A DNA stretch of 64,000 bases, taken from contig JAJFGA010000051.1 in NCBI GenBank assembly GCA_021776375.1, forward strand, positions 124,001-188,000. Reading direction: 5' to 3'. A model generated the notes under the pieces. The model made no database searches, had not been told where the DNA came from, and saw nothing but the letters and a program-made list of their open reading frames with translations. The stretch comes from Hyphococcus sp. (GTDB lineage Bacteria > Pseudomonadota > Alphaproteobacteria > Caulobacterales > Parvularculaceae). The translations under genes and the position numbers were made by a program. How positions within the stretch are numbered: the stretch's first letter is position 1; the number at the start of each line of letters is the position of its first letter. Of the stretch, positions 44,031 to 52,641 are shown in pieces.

Positions 44031-44861
44031 TCACCTGGCCAATACTTTCAACGCTGCGGCATGCAACGTCGGCGTCGCAGCGGCGACGGTCTCACCGCGC
44101 GCATCGCTCCCCACCGGCGCGCCTGACCAGTTGGTAACGACCCCGCCGGCGCCTTCAATGACAGGCGCAAGGGCGGCATAGTCATGATGGTTAAGCCCCG
44201 CCTCAACAACGAGATCAAGCTCGCCATGCGCCAGGAGGGCGTATGCATATGCGTCCATGCTGAACCGGGCGAGGCGCGTCTCGCCCGCCAGACGCGCAAA
44301 GGCCGCAGCTTCTTCATCGTAGATATACCCGGCAGGGCGTGGACGTGGATCTGTTGTTGAAATCCGCGCTGCGGACAAATCTTCGACGCCGCTGGTCCGG
44401 CAGGCGCGCGCCGCATCGCCATACCCGCCATCACGATGGTGAAATCGTGTTGCGCCATTCGCGGCGACCCAGCGCTCATCCATATAGGGCTGGTCAATCA
44501 ATCCAAGACATGGCTGATGCTCAAACTCAAGCGCAATCAGCGTGGTCCAGCTTGGAACCCCACACACGAAAGCGCGGGTTCCGTCGACCGGGTCCAGCAC
44601 CCAGCACCATGGGCCTTCGCCGCGCGTCTCACCAAATTCTTCACCAATAATCCCATGATCCGGATATGTTTTGGCGATCATCTCGCGCATGGCGCGTTCG
44701 GCCTCGCGGTCGGCGTCGGTGACCGGGTCGAAATCGGCGCCGGCCTTGTTGGAAACTTCTAAGCCGCTACGAAAACGCGGCAGGGTTTGTGCTCGCGCCG
44801 CATCAGCAAGATGCGCCGCAAAGTCAGCATATTGAGTTATTTCCGGTTTTGAAAAAGACAT
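44031..44861 (-). CDS. hisN: histidinol-phosphatase, inositol monophosphatase type
   Basis: A 276-residue Mg-dependent phosphatase that catalyses the penultimate step of histidine synthesis in many alphaproteobacteria. Motifs are EEFGE (acid metal ligands), LDPVDGTRAFVCG and LDLVVEAGLNHHDYAALAPVIEGAGG. GTRAF and the HHDYAAL region fit the HisN subgroup rather than SuhB. A perfect 12-bp hairpin ends one base before its ATG, with no Shine-Dalgarno between, so initiation may be regulated. Confidence 0.88.
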   Translation of the reverse strand: MSFSKPEITQYADFAAHLADAARAQTLPRFRSGLEVSNKAGADFDPVTDADREAERAMREMIAKTYPDHGIIGEEFGETRGEGPWCWVLDPVDGTRAFVCGVPSWTTLIALEFEHQPCLGLIDQPYMDERWVAANGATRFHHRDGGYGDAARACRTSGVEDLSAARISTTDPRPRPAGYIYDEEAAAFARLAGETRLARFSMDAYAYALLAHGELDLVVEAGLNHHDYAALAPVIEGAGGVVTNWSGAPVGSDARGETVAAATPTLHAAALKVLAR

Positions 44862-44890
44862 GCCGCAGCGATCATGACGATCGCTGCGGC
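44862..44890 (-). terminator. perfect 12-bp hairpin abutting the hisN start
   Basis: GCCGCAGCGATC (44862-44873) and GATCGCTGCGGC (44879-44890) are exact complements around a five-base loop. On the minus strand it is followed by ATGTCTTTTTC, so it resembles a terminator for the XRE gene whose T-run lies inside the first hisN codons. It could instead act as an attenuator or sequester the hisN ribosome-binding site. Confidence 0.6.
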
Positions 44891-44941
44891 GCTGTGCAAG
44901 TCAGACGGTGCAGTCGGGGCAGGCAAAGCTAATCGAGCAAC

Positions 44942-45337
44942 TCAGTGCTCCATCGACATCGCCTTGGCGAGATCGAGAAGGCGGCGGCGCGGCTCCTTGT
45001 TGAGCTGATAATAATACCGCACCAGATCAATGGTTTCTTTGTCGTCCAGGAGCTCAGCTGCCGGCGCTTCGGCAAAGCCGTATTCGCCGTTCAACTCATA
45101 TTCGATTTCAGGCTCATGCCCGTTCATGCCGTCAAAGAAAAACGATACCGGCACCTCCAACGCCTTGGCCAGCGCCCAAAGCCTCGAAGCTGATACCCGA
45201 TTAGCGCCGCTTTCATATTTCTGGATCTGCTGAAACCGAATATCGACCGCTTTGGCCAATAATTCCTGCGTCAGCCCGAGAAGACGACGGCGCGCGCGAA
45301 GACGCCGGCCTACATGAACGTCTACTGGATGCACCAT
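44942..45337 (-). CDS. XRE-family helix-turn-helix regulator
   Basis: A 131-residue DNA-binding protein. The XRE HTH spans about residues 13-67 (GRRLRARRRLLGLTQELLAKAV and RFQQIQKYESGANRVSASRLWALAKAL), followed by a short acidic dimer or effector region. The single-HTH layout is common in alphaproteobacteria. GAGGAG precedes the ATG. Paired repeats upstream at 45458-45491 are candidate operators, but the regulon is unknown. Confidence 0.9.
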   Translation of the reverse strand: MVHPVDVHVGRRLRARRRLLGLTQELLAKAVDIRFQQIQKYESGANRVSASRLWALAKALEVPVSFFFDGMNGHEPEIEYELNGEYGFAEAPAAELLDDKETIDLVRYYYQLNKEPRRRLLDLAKAMSMEH

Positions 45338-45457
45338 ATAACTACTCCTCTGTCGCCGAGCCGGGCGCCATCATCGCGCGCCGTCGGGCTGTTCGACCCG
45401 TTAATCAGCAAAGCGCGTGCCGCTCTGGGGAGTTTCCCGGCGACGCTCGCCCTATGC

Positions 45458-45491
45458 GGGTTGAAACCCTTGATAACCAAGGTGATAATCC
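45458..45491. promoter_or_regulatory. candidate operator repeats upstream of the XRE regulator
   Basis: The inverted repeat GGGTT-GA-AACCC (45458-45469) is followed by the direct repeats TGATAACC and TGATAATCC (45471-45491), about 120-150 bases upstream of the regulator start. This is the only obvious structure in the 283-base gap between the regulator and the glycosyltransferase stop. Confidence 0.3.
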
Positions 45492-45620
45492 GGGTGGAGG
45501 GTATGGTTAACGCCGAACGGACACTCGCCGAACAGCGCGCGCAGATGTCTCGTTCTACGGGCAGTGTTTAGGTTTGAAACAAGTTACGGTTGAGGCGCGG
45601 CCAACAAATATAGCGCCGCT

Positions 45621-46799
45621 TCAATCGATCATCTTGGCTGAGCGCAGCCAAAACTCTTCATCAAATCCAGGGATTTCAAGATTTGCGATAAACTGGCGCG
45701 ATGCGGCTTCCCAGGAAAAATTCTCGGCCCATTTTCGGCATTCGTCCGGGTCGCGATGCGCATAAGCATCAAGACAGGCCTGGCGCAGATCTTCGTTCAT
45801 AGCGCCGCAACCTGATGGCGCGCCGTCTAGAATTTCGAGCGGCCCGCGCACCGGATAGGACGCCACCGGCACGCCGCAGGCAAGCGCCTCGACATTAACC
45901 AAACCAAATGTGTCGGTGCGCGAAGGAAATACGAAAACATCCGCAGCCTGATAATGTCGGGTCAGGTCATCTTCATATTTCGGCCCGGTAAAAACCGCGT
46001 TTTTGTATTTTGCTTCCAGCTCTTCGCGCTGCGGGCCTTCGCCGACAATCACTTTGGTGCCGGGAAGATCGAGCTCGATAAAATCTTCGATGCTTTTTTC
46101 CACCGCCAGCCGACCGACATAGAGATAGACCGGGCGCTCATATTGGTCGAAGATTGAGCGGTCGCCAGGTATAAATTTTTTCAAATCGACGCCGCGAGTC
46201 CATAACTTCATGTCTGAAAACCCGCGCTCTTCCAGCTCTTGGCGAAGCCCCGGCGTCGCCACCATCATCGTCTCGCCGGCATTGTGGAAGTCCTTCAAAA
46301 TCGCATAGCCCCACTTAGTAGGCACTTTCCAGCGTTCATTGGCGTATTCGGCAAAACGGGTGTGAAAGCTAGTGGTGAACGGATAGCCGCGGCGTTTGCA
46401 AAAACGCCGCGCCGCCCGCCCGATCGGCCCTTCGGTGGCGATATGAACCGCGTCGGGCTGAAACTCGTTAATCATCTTCGCCACTTTACGGTTTGGCAAC
46501 AGGGACAGGCGGATTTCTGGATAAGACGGCAACGGTATCGATTTGAAGTCGTTCGGCGTTACATAAAGTACTTCGTTGCCGAAGCCTGTTAAGATTTCGC
46601 CGAGCGTATCCAGCGTTCTGACAACCCCGTTGAGTTGCGGCTTCCAGGCATCTGTGGCGATCACCACCTTCAACCCGCCTTCCACCGCCGGCATGACGAA
46701 GCGGGGCTTGGCGCGGGTCAGCCGGCCGACGCCGGAGCCGAGCCGGCGCAGAGCGCTTTTTTTGCGTTTCGGCGTTTCTTCGCGCGGTGTCTCGGTCAT
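45621..46799 (-). CDS. glycosyltransferase family 1 (GT4 fold, alpha-mannosyltransferase-like)
   Basis: A roughly 392-residue GT-B enzyme. It begins with a basic linker, then VVIATDAWKPQLNGVVRTLD, the TEGPIGRAARRFCKRRGYPFTTSFHTRF acceptor region, and the donor-site FPSRTDTFGLVNVEALACGVPVA with its EX7E motif. It resembles MgtA-like enzymes that build glycolipids. ATG at 46799 is preferred over GTG at 46862, which lacks a ribosome-binding site, though neither is strong. It is not linked to the flippase at 37191. Confidence 0.88.
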   Translation of the reverse strand: MTETPREETPKRKKSALRRLGSGVGRLTRAKPRFVMPAVEGGLKVVIATDAWKPQLNGVVRTLDTLGEILTGFGNEVLYVTPNDFKSIPLPSYPEIRLSLLPNRKVAKMINEFQPDAVHIATEGPIGRAARRFCKRRGYPFTTSFHTRFAEYANERWKVPTKWGYAILKDFHNAGETMMVATPGLRQELEERGFSDMKLWTRGVDLKKFIPGDRSIFDQYERPVYLYVGRLAVEKSIEDFIELDLPGTKVIVGEGPQREELEAKYKNAVFTGPKYEDDLTRHYQAADVFVFPSRTDTFGLVNVEALACGVPVASYPVRGPLEILDGAPSGCGAMNEDLRQACLDAYAHRDPDECRKWAENFSWEAASRQFIANLEIPGFDEEFWLRSAKMID

Positions 46800-46938
46800 A
46801 AGAGCTTTCTTAAGGACGGGCCTTGGCGGCCTGATTTTAGGGCGGCGCTTGAAGTAGTCCACGCGCGGCAGATTGGCAATCCGCAGTCACGAAACCACGG
46901 GTTCCTGCTGCGCTGCAACATGTTCTTGGGTTTTACCT

Positions 46939-47844
46939 CTACTCCGCCGCCTGGGCCATCCATAAATCGTCAGGCCGCAGCTTGGTGATCCGCTCAATCA
47001 ATGCGGTCATCGCCTGGCGCAATTGGCCAAATCCGGCAGTGCGGGTAATGCGCTGCTCATCGAGATAAAGTGTGCGATTAATTTCCACCTGAAGGATATG
47101 AACGCCTTTGGCCGGCCGGCCATAGGAGACGGCGACATAGCCTCCCGCATAGGGCGCATTGCGCGCCACTTCATAGCCGAGGCCGCCAAGCGTTTCTTCG
47201 GCCAGCGCTGTCACTACCGGCGCACAGGACGAGCCGAACCGGTCGCCCAACACGAAATCTATCGGCGCTTCACCGTTTCTGAACGGCGCACCGCCAGCCG
47301 ACGGCATGGAATGACAATCGATCACCACAGCGCAGCCAAACTGCGCACGCGCCTCTTCGATCAGTCGATCCAATGCGACATGATAGGGATCATAACACGC
47401 AGCGAGACGGCGGTTGGCATCGGCAAAATGCAGCTTGCGGTCATAAATATCCTCGCCATCAGCGACGATCCGCGGGACCACGCCGAGCCCTGCAATCACG
47501 CGACTGGAGCGAGTGTCGGCGCCCGGCGGCAGGCGATCGGCAAACATCCGCGGATCAAGCTCGTCGCGGGAGCGATTGACGTCGACATAGGCGCGCGGGA
47601 ACAAAGCGCGCAACAGCGGAGCGCCATGGCGCGGCGCCTCGTCAAATATCAAATCCACATAACAGTCTTCCGACTGGCGCAGCTGATGCCGGTCGAGGCG
47701 GCTTTTGCGCAGCAAATCCTCCGGATAGTCCCGGCCCGAATGCGGCGAGGCAAAAATCACCGGAGAGGCCAGCGCCTCCGGCGTTAATATTTCCACCGCA
47801 TCACGCCCCTGATAAAGGCCACGCTGTTTATGAGTTTCGGTCAT
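46939..47844 (-). CDS. N-formylglutamate amidohydrolase family protein
   Basis: A 301-residue FGase-family hydrolase. Diagnostic stretches are PVIFASPHSGRDYP, RQSEDCYVDLIFD, ALFPRAYVDVNRSRDELDPRMF and VIDCHSMPSAGG. The family hydrolyses N-formylglutamate in histidine degradation, but stand-alone paralogues like this, away from hut genes, often have unassigned substrates. It is a single gene, divergent from cpdR. Confidence 0.9.
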   Translation of the reverse strand: MTETHKQRGLYQGRDAVEILTPEALASPVIFASPHSGRDYPEDLLRKSRLDRHQLRQSEDCYVDLIFDEAPRHGAPLLRALFPRAYVDVNRSRDELDPRMFADRLPPGADTRSSRVIAGLGVVPRIVADGEDIYDRKLHFADANRRLAACYDPYHVALDRLIEEARAQFGCAVVIDCHSMPSAGGAPFRNGEAPIDFVLGDRFGSSCAPVVTALAEETLGGLGYEVARNAPYAGGYVAVSYGRPAKGVHILQVEINRTLYLDEQRITRTAGFGQLRQAMTALIERITKLRPDDLWMAQAAE

Positions 47845-48034
47845 GACCTATCCAGGCTTGAAAATGATGCGACTTGGGGCATGTTAGCGCGAGTTTGCAG
47901 GATTCGTTAAGGCCCGATGGCATATTAAGGTCCGGCGGAGCGATTTTTGCATTTCGCTTATCATAGTCGAGCGAAGGGGGTTAACAGTCCCGATCTCGAA
48001 CAGAGCGATAACGGAACATAGAGGCGGTACCCGG

Positions 48035-48394
48035 ATGGCAGCGATTCTTTTGGCGGAAGACGATGATTCAATGCGGCGTTTTTTGAAAAAAGCGCTGGAA
48101 CGGGCTGGTCATGCGGTGATTGACGCCTCCCAAGGCGATGAAGCGCTTACCGAATTACAACTGCGCGAATTCGATCTCCTGCTCACCGACATCGTCATGC
48201 CGGTGATGGACGGTATCGAGCTTGCCCGCCGCGCCGCCGAAATCGACCCGGAAATGGCGATTATGTTCATAACCGGCTTTGCCGCCGTCGCCCTTAACGC
48301 CGCCAATCAGGCGCCAGAAGATGCGAAGGTCCTGTCAAAGCCATTTCACCTCAAAGACCTGGTCCGCGAAGTCGACCGCGTTATCGCCGCCTGA
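48035..48394 (+). CDS. cpdR: single-domain response regulator CpdR
   Basis: A 119-residue receiver domain with no output domain. The phospho-acceptor is Asp52 in LLLTDIVMPVMDG, with acidic residues at 9-11 and Lys in LSKPFHL. MFITGFAAVALN and KPFHLKDLVREVDRVIAA match CpdR, the adaptor that in its unphosphorylated form delivers substrates to ClpXP at the cell pole and thereby controls CtrA removal. Candidate CtrA sites elsewhere in the window fit such a circuit. Confidence 0.92.
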   Translation: MAAILLAEDDDSMRRFLKKALERAGHAVIDASQGDEALTELQLREFDLLLTDIVMPVMDGIELARRAAEIDPEMAIMFITGFAAVALNAANQAPEDAKVLSKPFHLKDLVREVDRVIAA

Positions 48395-48424
48395 TATCTC
48401 GGACGTCCTGCACGCGCTCAAGGC

Positions 48425-48453
48425 TTGCCACCCCTGAAAATTGCCGCTAGAGA
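48425..48453 (+). promoter_or_regulatory. candidate promoter of the tRNA-Val gene
   Basis: TTGCCA (48425-48430) and TAGAGA (48448-48453) are 17 bases apart, ending 33 bases before the tRNA 5' end. The -10 is imperfect. Confidence 0.35.
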
Positions 48454-48486
48454 CCGGCCCCTCGAAAGCGGCCAAAAGCCGCCGCC

Positions 48487-48561
48487 GGGCGCATAGCTCA
48501 GGGGTAGAGCGCTACCTTGACATGGTAGAGGTCCCAGGTTCGAAACCCGGTGCGCCCACCA
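48487..48561 (+). tRNA. tRNA-Val(GAC)
   Basis: A complete 75-base tRNA. The acceptor stem GGGCGCA pairs with TGCGCCC, the D stem is GCTC/GAGC, and the anticodon stem CTACC/GGTAG carries loop TTGACAT with anticodon GAC. The T arm is CCAGG-TTCGAAA-CCCGG. Discriminator A is followed by an encoded CCA. The middle pair of the T stem is an A-C mismatch, which is unusual but tolerated in some tRNAs. Confidence 0.97.
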
Positions 48562-48742
48562 GTTTACATATCTCACGGCAATTCGCTTTGCGAATGTGCC
48601 TGATGGGGCGGAGTGACAGCCCAGATTCATACAAAAAATGTTCCGTATGCGCTTGGCAGGTAAAATGTACTGTCAAGCCGTGTCGGTTGATTATGACGGT
48701 AGCGCAGCACCGCAGCAATTTTTATAAATAAAATTCCTGTAC

Positions 48743-48758
48743 GCCCTTGTGTAAGGGC
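48743..48758 (-). terminator. weak terminator after the lipocalin-like gene
   Basis: GCCCTT and AAGGGC form a 6-bp stem around a four-base loop 13 bases after the stop at 48771. On the minus strand an interrupted T-rich stretch (ATTTTATTT) follows some bases later. Confidence 0.4.
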
Positions 48759-48770
48759 CCATGATTGCAA

Positions 48771-49328
48771 TCACTCTCCCACGATCTTACGCCACGTGAA
48801 GTCAAAATATTTCGGCCAATAGTCTTCAGTGTCAGTTTCAAGATTGCTGAACTCCGCGCTGTACACTTCAGCCCCATCGGCTGACGGGCGCCATAATACA
48901 CGTTCTTTACCAGCCACACCGTCAGAATCTTCAAAATTACTGAACCCAACGAATGCCTTCTTCTCCTCATCATACTGCATCAAGTAACTCACATGGCGCG
49001 GCCAGTTATCGTATATGTAAAGCACCTGATAGCCCTTATCCAAATTGTTGTAATTGAGATGCAAGCGAAGCGTACGCTCGCCCCCACCATCGCGCGTCCA
49101 GCTTGTGTCACATTGGATGTACGTATTTTTAAGGATGTAAGAGCAGCGCGTTCGCGATTTCTCATACGCTCTTACTCGCCCCTCTTCCCGTGGGTAGTAA
49201 AATGTGGACCGCCCCTCCCACTCGCCAACCAGAAAGCCGAGGTCAGCGATTGATGGATTTTCTTCTTTCTCTGCAATGACCGGAGCCGCTAGCGCGCTAA
49301 TCATTGTAACGATCGTGAGTATATTCAT
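48771..49328 (-). CDS. orphan exported lipocalin-like protein
   Basis: A 185-residue secreted protein with a signal peptide (cleavage near APVIAEKE). The mature start SIADLGFLVGEWEGRSTFYYP and the alternating beta-rich remainder resemble DUF1579/lipocalin-like domains that describe 'experimental residue' small-molecule binders. I cannot assign a specific family. It begins 13 bases after the sugar dehydrogenase stop and is about 43% GC in a counted line (48961-49020), lower than the core genes. It is probably co-transcribed with the dehydrogenase. Confidence 0.75.
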   Translation of the reverse strand: MNILTIVTMISALAAPVIAEKEENPSIADLGFLVGEWEGRSTFYYPREEGRVRAYEKSRTRCSYILKNTYIQCDTSWTRDGGGERTLRLHLNYNNLDKGYQVLYIYDNWPRHVSYLMQYDEEKKAFVGFSNFEDSDGVAGKERVLWRPSADGAEVYSAEFSNLETDTEDYWPKYFDFTWRKIVGE

Positions 49329-49341
49329 TATTGTTCCAAAC

Positions 49342-50481
49342 TCATTCTATCAGCGGCTCAATCCGCAAAACGGCGCCGGGGTTAGCGTCTGTAAGGATGT
49401 ACAAAAAGCCGTCAGGTCCCATAATCACTTCGCGAATACGCTCGTCCAACTCAGCTAGAAGCGGTTCTTGAAATAGGACACGCTCACCATCAATTTCCAT
49501 CCGAATAAGGCGCCGATCAGCAAGGCTCCCCATAAACAAGTCGCCACGCCAGTCAGGCATTCCGTCACCGGTGTAAAAAGCAAGGCCAGACGGCGCTGTG
49601 GACGGGCGCCAGTAAATTTGCGGCCCTTCGACACCCGGTAGTTGTGCATATTCGGTGATGACCGTCTTGTCGTAATCGATGCCATATGTGGCGATGGGCC
49701 ACCCATAATTTCCGCTGCGTTTGAGGATATTCACCTCGTCTCCGCCAAACGGCCCGTGCTCACTAAACCATAGAGCCCGGGTTTTGGGATGAAAGTCCGC
49801 ACCTTGCACGTTACGCACACCGAAGGCCCAAATTTCAGGCCGCGCATTTTTTTCCGCGACAAAAGGATTATCCTCTGGAACACCGCCGTCGTCTTCAATG
49901 CGGATGATACTTCCCGTCGTCGATGATGTGTCTTGCGACGCGTCAGGCCAATGCCGACGATCACCAAAGGTAGCGAACAATCGGCCGTCATCATCCCAAA
50001 TCATGCGGCAGCCGGAGTGATGATATTCCTGGGCGCGGTCGTCGCCTTCAAAGATGACATCAAGATCATGCAGTATGCCATTTTCAAGCCGTGCACGGGC
50101 GATACGGCTAACATTGGCGTCGTATGAACCATGCAGATAGCATAGGTAGATGAGCTGGTTTTCCGCAAAATTTGGATGCACTGCAATATCAAGCATACCG
50201 GCGGTACGCTCGCCGCGTTGCAAAACCAGCGGCGCCCCGGCGAGCGGCGGCGATACAATATCATCAGTGATCAGCCGGACATCACCCGCCCATTCAGTAA
50301 CAATCAGCCGACCGTCAGGGAGAAAGTCTAGGCCCCATGGACTGACTAGCGTGTCAGCGATGACAACAACACGAAAATTCGCCTGATGCGAGTGTTCTTC
50401 AAAAAGAACATCGCCTGGATTTGCGGTTAGGGGGGATGAAATGGTTGCGGTGATCAAGGCAAAAAAGAAAATGACGCGCAT
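49342..50481 (-). CDS. PQQ-dependent sugar dehydrogenase-like (glucose/sorbosone dehydrogenase)
   Basis: A 379-residue exported protein with a signal peptide (near SSPLTANPG) and a six-bladed beta-propeller of the soluble GDH/sorbosone dehydrogenase type. Characteristic blades include SPWGLDFLPDGRLIVTEWAGDVRLI, HHSGCRMIWDDDGRLFATFGDR, LWFSEHGPFGGDEVNIL and MGPDGFLYILTD. It would oxidise aldose sugars in the periplasm if PQQ is available. AAGGAT precedes the start. It is divergent from the winged-helix regulator. Confidence 0.9.
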   Translation of the reverse strand: MRVIFFFALITATISSPLTANPGDVLFEEHSHQANFRVVVIADTLVSPWGLDFLPDGRLIVTEWAGDVRLITDDIVSPPLAGAPLVLQRGERTAGMLDIAVHPNFAENQLIYLCYLHGSYDANVSRIARARLENGILHDLDVIFEGDDRAQEYHHSGCRMIWDDDGRLFATFGDRRHWPDASQDTSSTTGSIIRIEDDGGVPEDNPFVAEKNARPEIWAFGVRNVQGADFHPKTRALWFSEHGPFGGDEVNILKRSGNYGWPIATYGIDYDKTVITEYAQLPGVEGPQIYWRPSTAPSGLAFYTGDGMPDWRGDLFMGSLADRRLIRMEIDGERVLFQEPLLAELDERIREVIMGPDGFLYILTDANPGAVLRIEPLIE

Positions 50482-50608
50482 AACAGATCCTTGGAAATAC
50501 GTATTATTACGCGCGCATCATCAGACACATTTGAGACAAAGGTCCTCCGTCAAAGTTCAAGTAAATTTCAAGATTTCCTCAAGATGTTGAATTGCTACAT
50601 AATTTATC

Positions 50609-50620
50609 GCGTTAGAACGC
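50609..50620. promoter_or_regulatory. candidate operator between sugar dehydrogenase and regulator
   Basis: GCGTT-AG-AACGC is a perfect inverted repeat in the 214-base divergent gap. It is placed where the adjacent winged-helix regulator could control both directions. No other structure stands out in the gap. Confidence 0.3.
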
Positions 50621-50695
50621 TGTGCATGGTTGGGGTTTTGTTGTGGCTCTGGCACAATGAAAACCCATGGCGTTCGACATAACTAATGGTGATTG

Positions 50696-52504
50696 ATGTT
50701 CAAACTAGGCTCATGGCTTGTAGACGAGAGCGCTAATCTCCTGTCTCGCGACGGCAAAGACGTACGAATTGAAAAACGCGTAATGTCGGTTCTGGTTGAG
50801 CTCGCCACCGCCAACAACCGAGTGGTCACAAAAGATGCGCTGATAAACTCCGTCTGGAATGGCGCCGCAGTCAGCGATCACTCAGTCGCTAATGCAATCA
50901 GCGAACTACGGCGCGCACTTGGAGACGACCGCCGCAATCCTCAATATATTGAGACGATCCCCAAACGGGGCTATCGTTTGGTTGCTGACATTGTCGACTT
51001 TCCTGATGCAGCACAGCAGCATATCGAACCAAAACCGGAGAGCAGGCAGGCTGGGCTTATTCTAGCCCTGGCGGCATGCTTCGTTATTTTAGCCGCACTC
51101 TTCATTTGGCTGGCGCCAATGAAGAGCGAAGCTCCACGGCTGTTTTTGGCAAACATCAAAAATGCTACCGGCGACCCAAGCTTAGGACTTGCAGGAGAAA
51201 CGGCGGCAGAGATGTTGACCGTCGCCCTTGCCGGCGGCGAATACAGGTTGGTGCGATGGCGTGCAAATGATTTTGAAGGCATGGCGGATACGAGTGAAAT
51301 AAGGCCTAGTGAAAAGGATCGACTGCTCCGCGGTCACATTGTTATTGACGGCGATACACCATTCCTATCGTTACAACTTGTCGACCTTGCAGACGACGCC
51401 TCTATCTGGGCAGGCGCATATGAGTTGGGTTCAGAAAAATTCGGCGCCCTAAGCCAAAACATTGCAATTGACTTAAAAATACCGCTGGGGCTCGCAGAAC
51501 CGGACCGCAGCTTTGATGGCGCAAGCACTGCAACACTCGAAGCCTATTGGCGAGCGCGCCATCTCTGGAGCCTGCGCGAGCATGATGCTATCCGAGAGGC
51601 GTTACGGATTTTAACCGATGTCACAAAGCAAGCGCCGGATTTTGCACCGGGCCACGCAGCGATTGCGGATATATATGCGCACAAAACAGCAGAAGAGTTA
51701 GCGATTAATCGGTCCGCGACATTTCCGATTGCTGAACAACACTTGGCACGCGCCATATCGCTCGCCCCAGACCTGGCGGAGACTTTTGTTACATCTGCAT
51801 ATCTACGGTTCTTTAGAGACCGCAATGCATCCGCCGCTATGAGTGAAATTGAAAAAGCAATCCGGTTGCGCCCGGAGGCCGCCCTTGCCTGGCAAACAAA
51901 AGCAATGATTTCCAATGCGTCAGGGGACTTTCATGAAAGCCTCATAGCCATTGACAGGGCCCGCGAACTTGATCCCCTTTCACCAAGCATATTGTGGGAT
52001 AAAGTCTGGTTCCTTTTCATAGCCGAAGAATATGATGCTGCGCTTGTTGCGATAGATAACGCGCGCAAGGTCTCTGCTCCTGTCTCAGTTTATGAGGCGC
52101 TCATTCATACTGCGGCTGGTGATTATGATGCGGCGTTGACGAGCTGGCTAGAGCGAGCAAGGGAGCGAGGCTTAACTGAACCTGAGGCGGAATACGTTCT
52201 AGCCGGCGCGCAAACGCAAGGCTCATACGCGGCACTCGTTGGTTTAGCTGAGATTGCTCTTCGAAACACCACGTATAAGGAACATGCAATCCCACTCGCA
52301 GTATTGTTATTAGCGGTAGAAAACCGCAGCGCCGCCATTGCTATTCTTGACTCCGCCAGCGTACGGGAAAAAAGCTGGTGGTGGAGTTGGTATAATGTAA
52401 TGCCGGCTTTTGATGATATCCGCAGCGATCAACTGCTCATCGGCCTTGCGGAAAGGAAGGTTCTTGGCTCACGCGCGCAACCAAACCTCATAGAGCGACG
52501 CTAA
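50696..52504 (+). CDS. winged-helix transcriptional regulator with TM helix and TPR domain
   Basis: A 602-residue membrane-anchored regulator of the CadC/ToxR-like type. The OmpR-type winged-helix domain covers about residues 1-100 (KRVMSVLVELATANNRVVTKDALINSVW and YIETIPKRGYRL). One transmembrane helix is at 120-140. A large periplasmic part contains a beta-rich region and TPR-like helical repeats (about 240-560). It may sense an envelope signal and control the divergent dehydrogenase operon. ATG at 50696 is preferred to the TTG at 50693. Confidence 0.9.
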   Translation: MFKLGSWLVDESANLLSRDGKDVRIEKRVMSVLVELATANNRVVTKDALINSVWNGAAVSDHSVANAISELRRALGDDRRNPQYIETIPKRGYRLVADIVDFPDAAQQHIEPKPESRQAGLILALAACFVILAALFIWLAPMKSEAPRLFLANIKNATGDPSLGLAGETAAEMLTVALAGGEYRLVRWRANDFEGMADTSEIRPSEKDRLLRGHIVIDGDTPFLSLQLVDLADDASIWAGAYELGSEKFGALSQNIAIDLKIPLGLAEPDRSFDGASTATLEAYWRARHLWSLREHDAIREALRILTDVTKQAPDFAPGHAAIADIYAHKTAEELAINRSATFPIAEQHLARAISLAPDLAETFVTSAYLRFFRDRNASAAMSEIEKAIRLRPEAALAWQTKAMISNASGDFHESLIAIDRARELDPLSPSILWDKVWFLFIAEEYDAALVAIDNARKVSAPVSVYEALIHTAAGDYDAALTSWLERARERGLTEPEAEYVLAGAQTQGSYAALVGLAEIALRNTTYKEHAIPLAVLLLAVENRSAAIAILDSASVREKSWWWSWYNVMPAFDDIRSDQLLIGLAERKVLGSRAQPNLIERR

Positions 52505-52641
52505 AATAAGTTCTAGCCTTGAGGGCGAGCAGTTTAAAATCCCCCCCCCAATCCGATTTCTTATGCGACTTTGACACAGGCGAAGTCAGACTAAGCGCCC
52601 GACAAAGCGCCTTCCTTCAATTCATCCGATCAAAAGTTTTT

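Noticed and set aside
48562-48601. Terminator after tRNA-Val (GGCA-ATTCGC/GCGAAT-TGCC hairpin).
   Set aside because: The stem is plausible, but no T-run follows and the sequence has several mismatches; it may only be chance.
31061-50502. Shared ACGTATTTC-AAGG sequence before the 30516 lipoprotein and before the sugar dehydrogenase.
   Set aside because: It is a short match that includes ordinary ribosome-binding-site bases; only two copies and different contexts, so probably chance.
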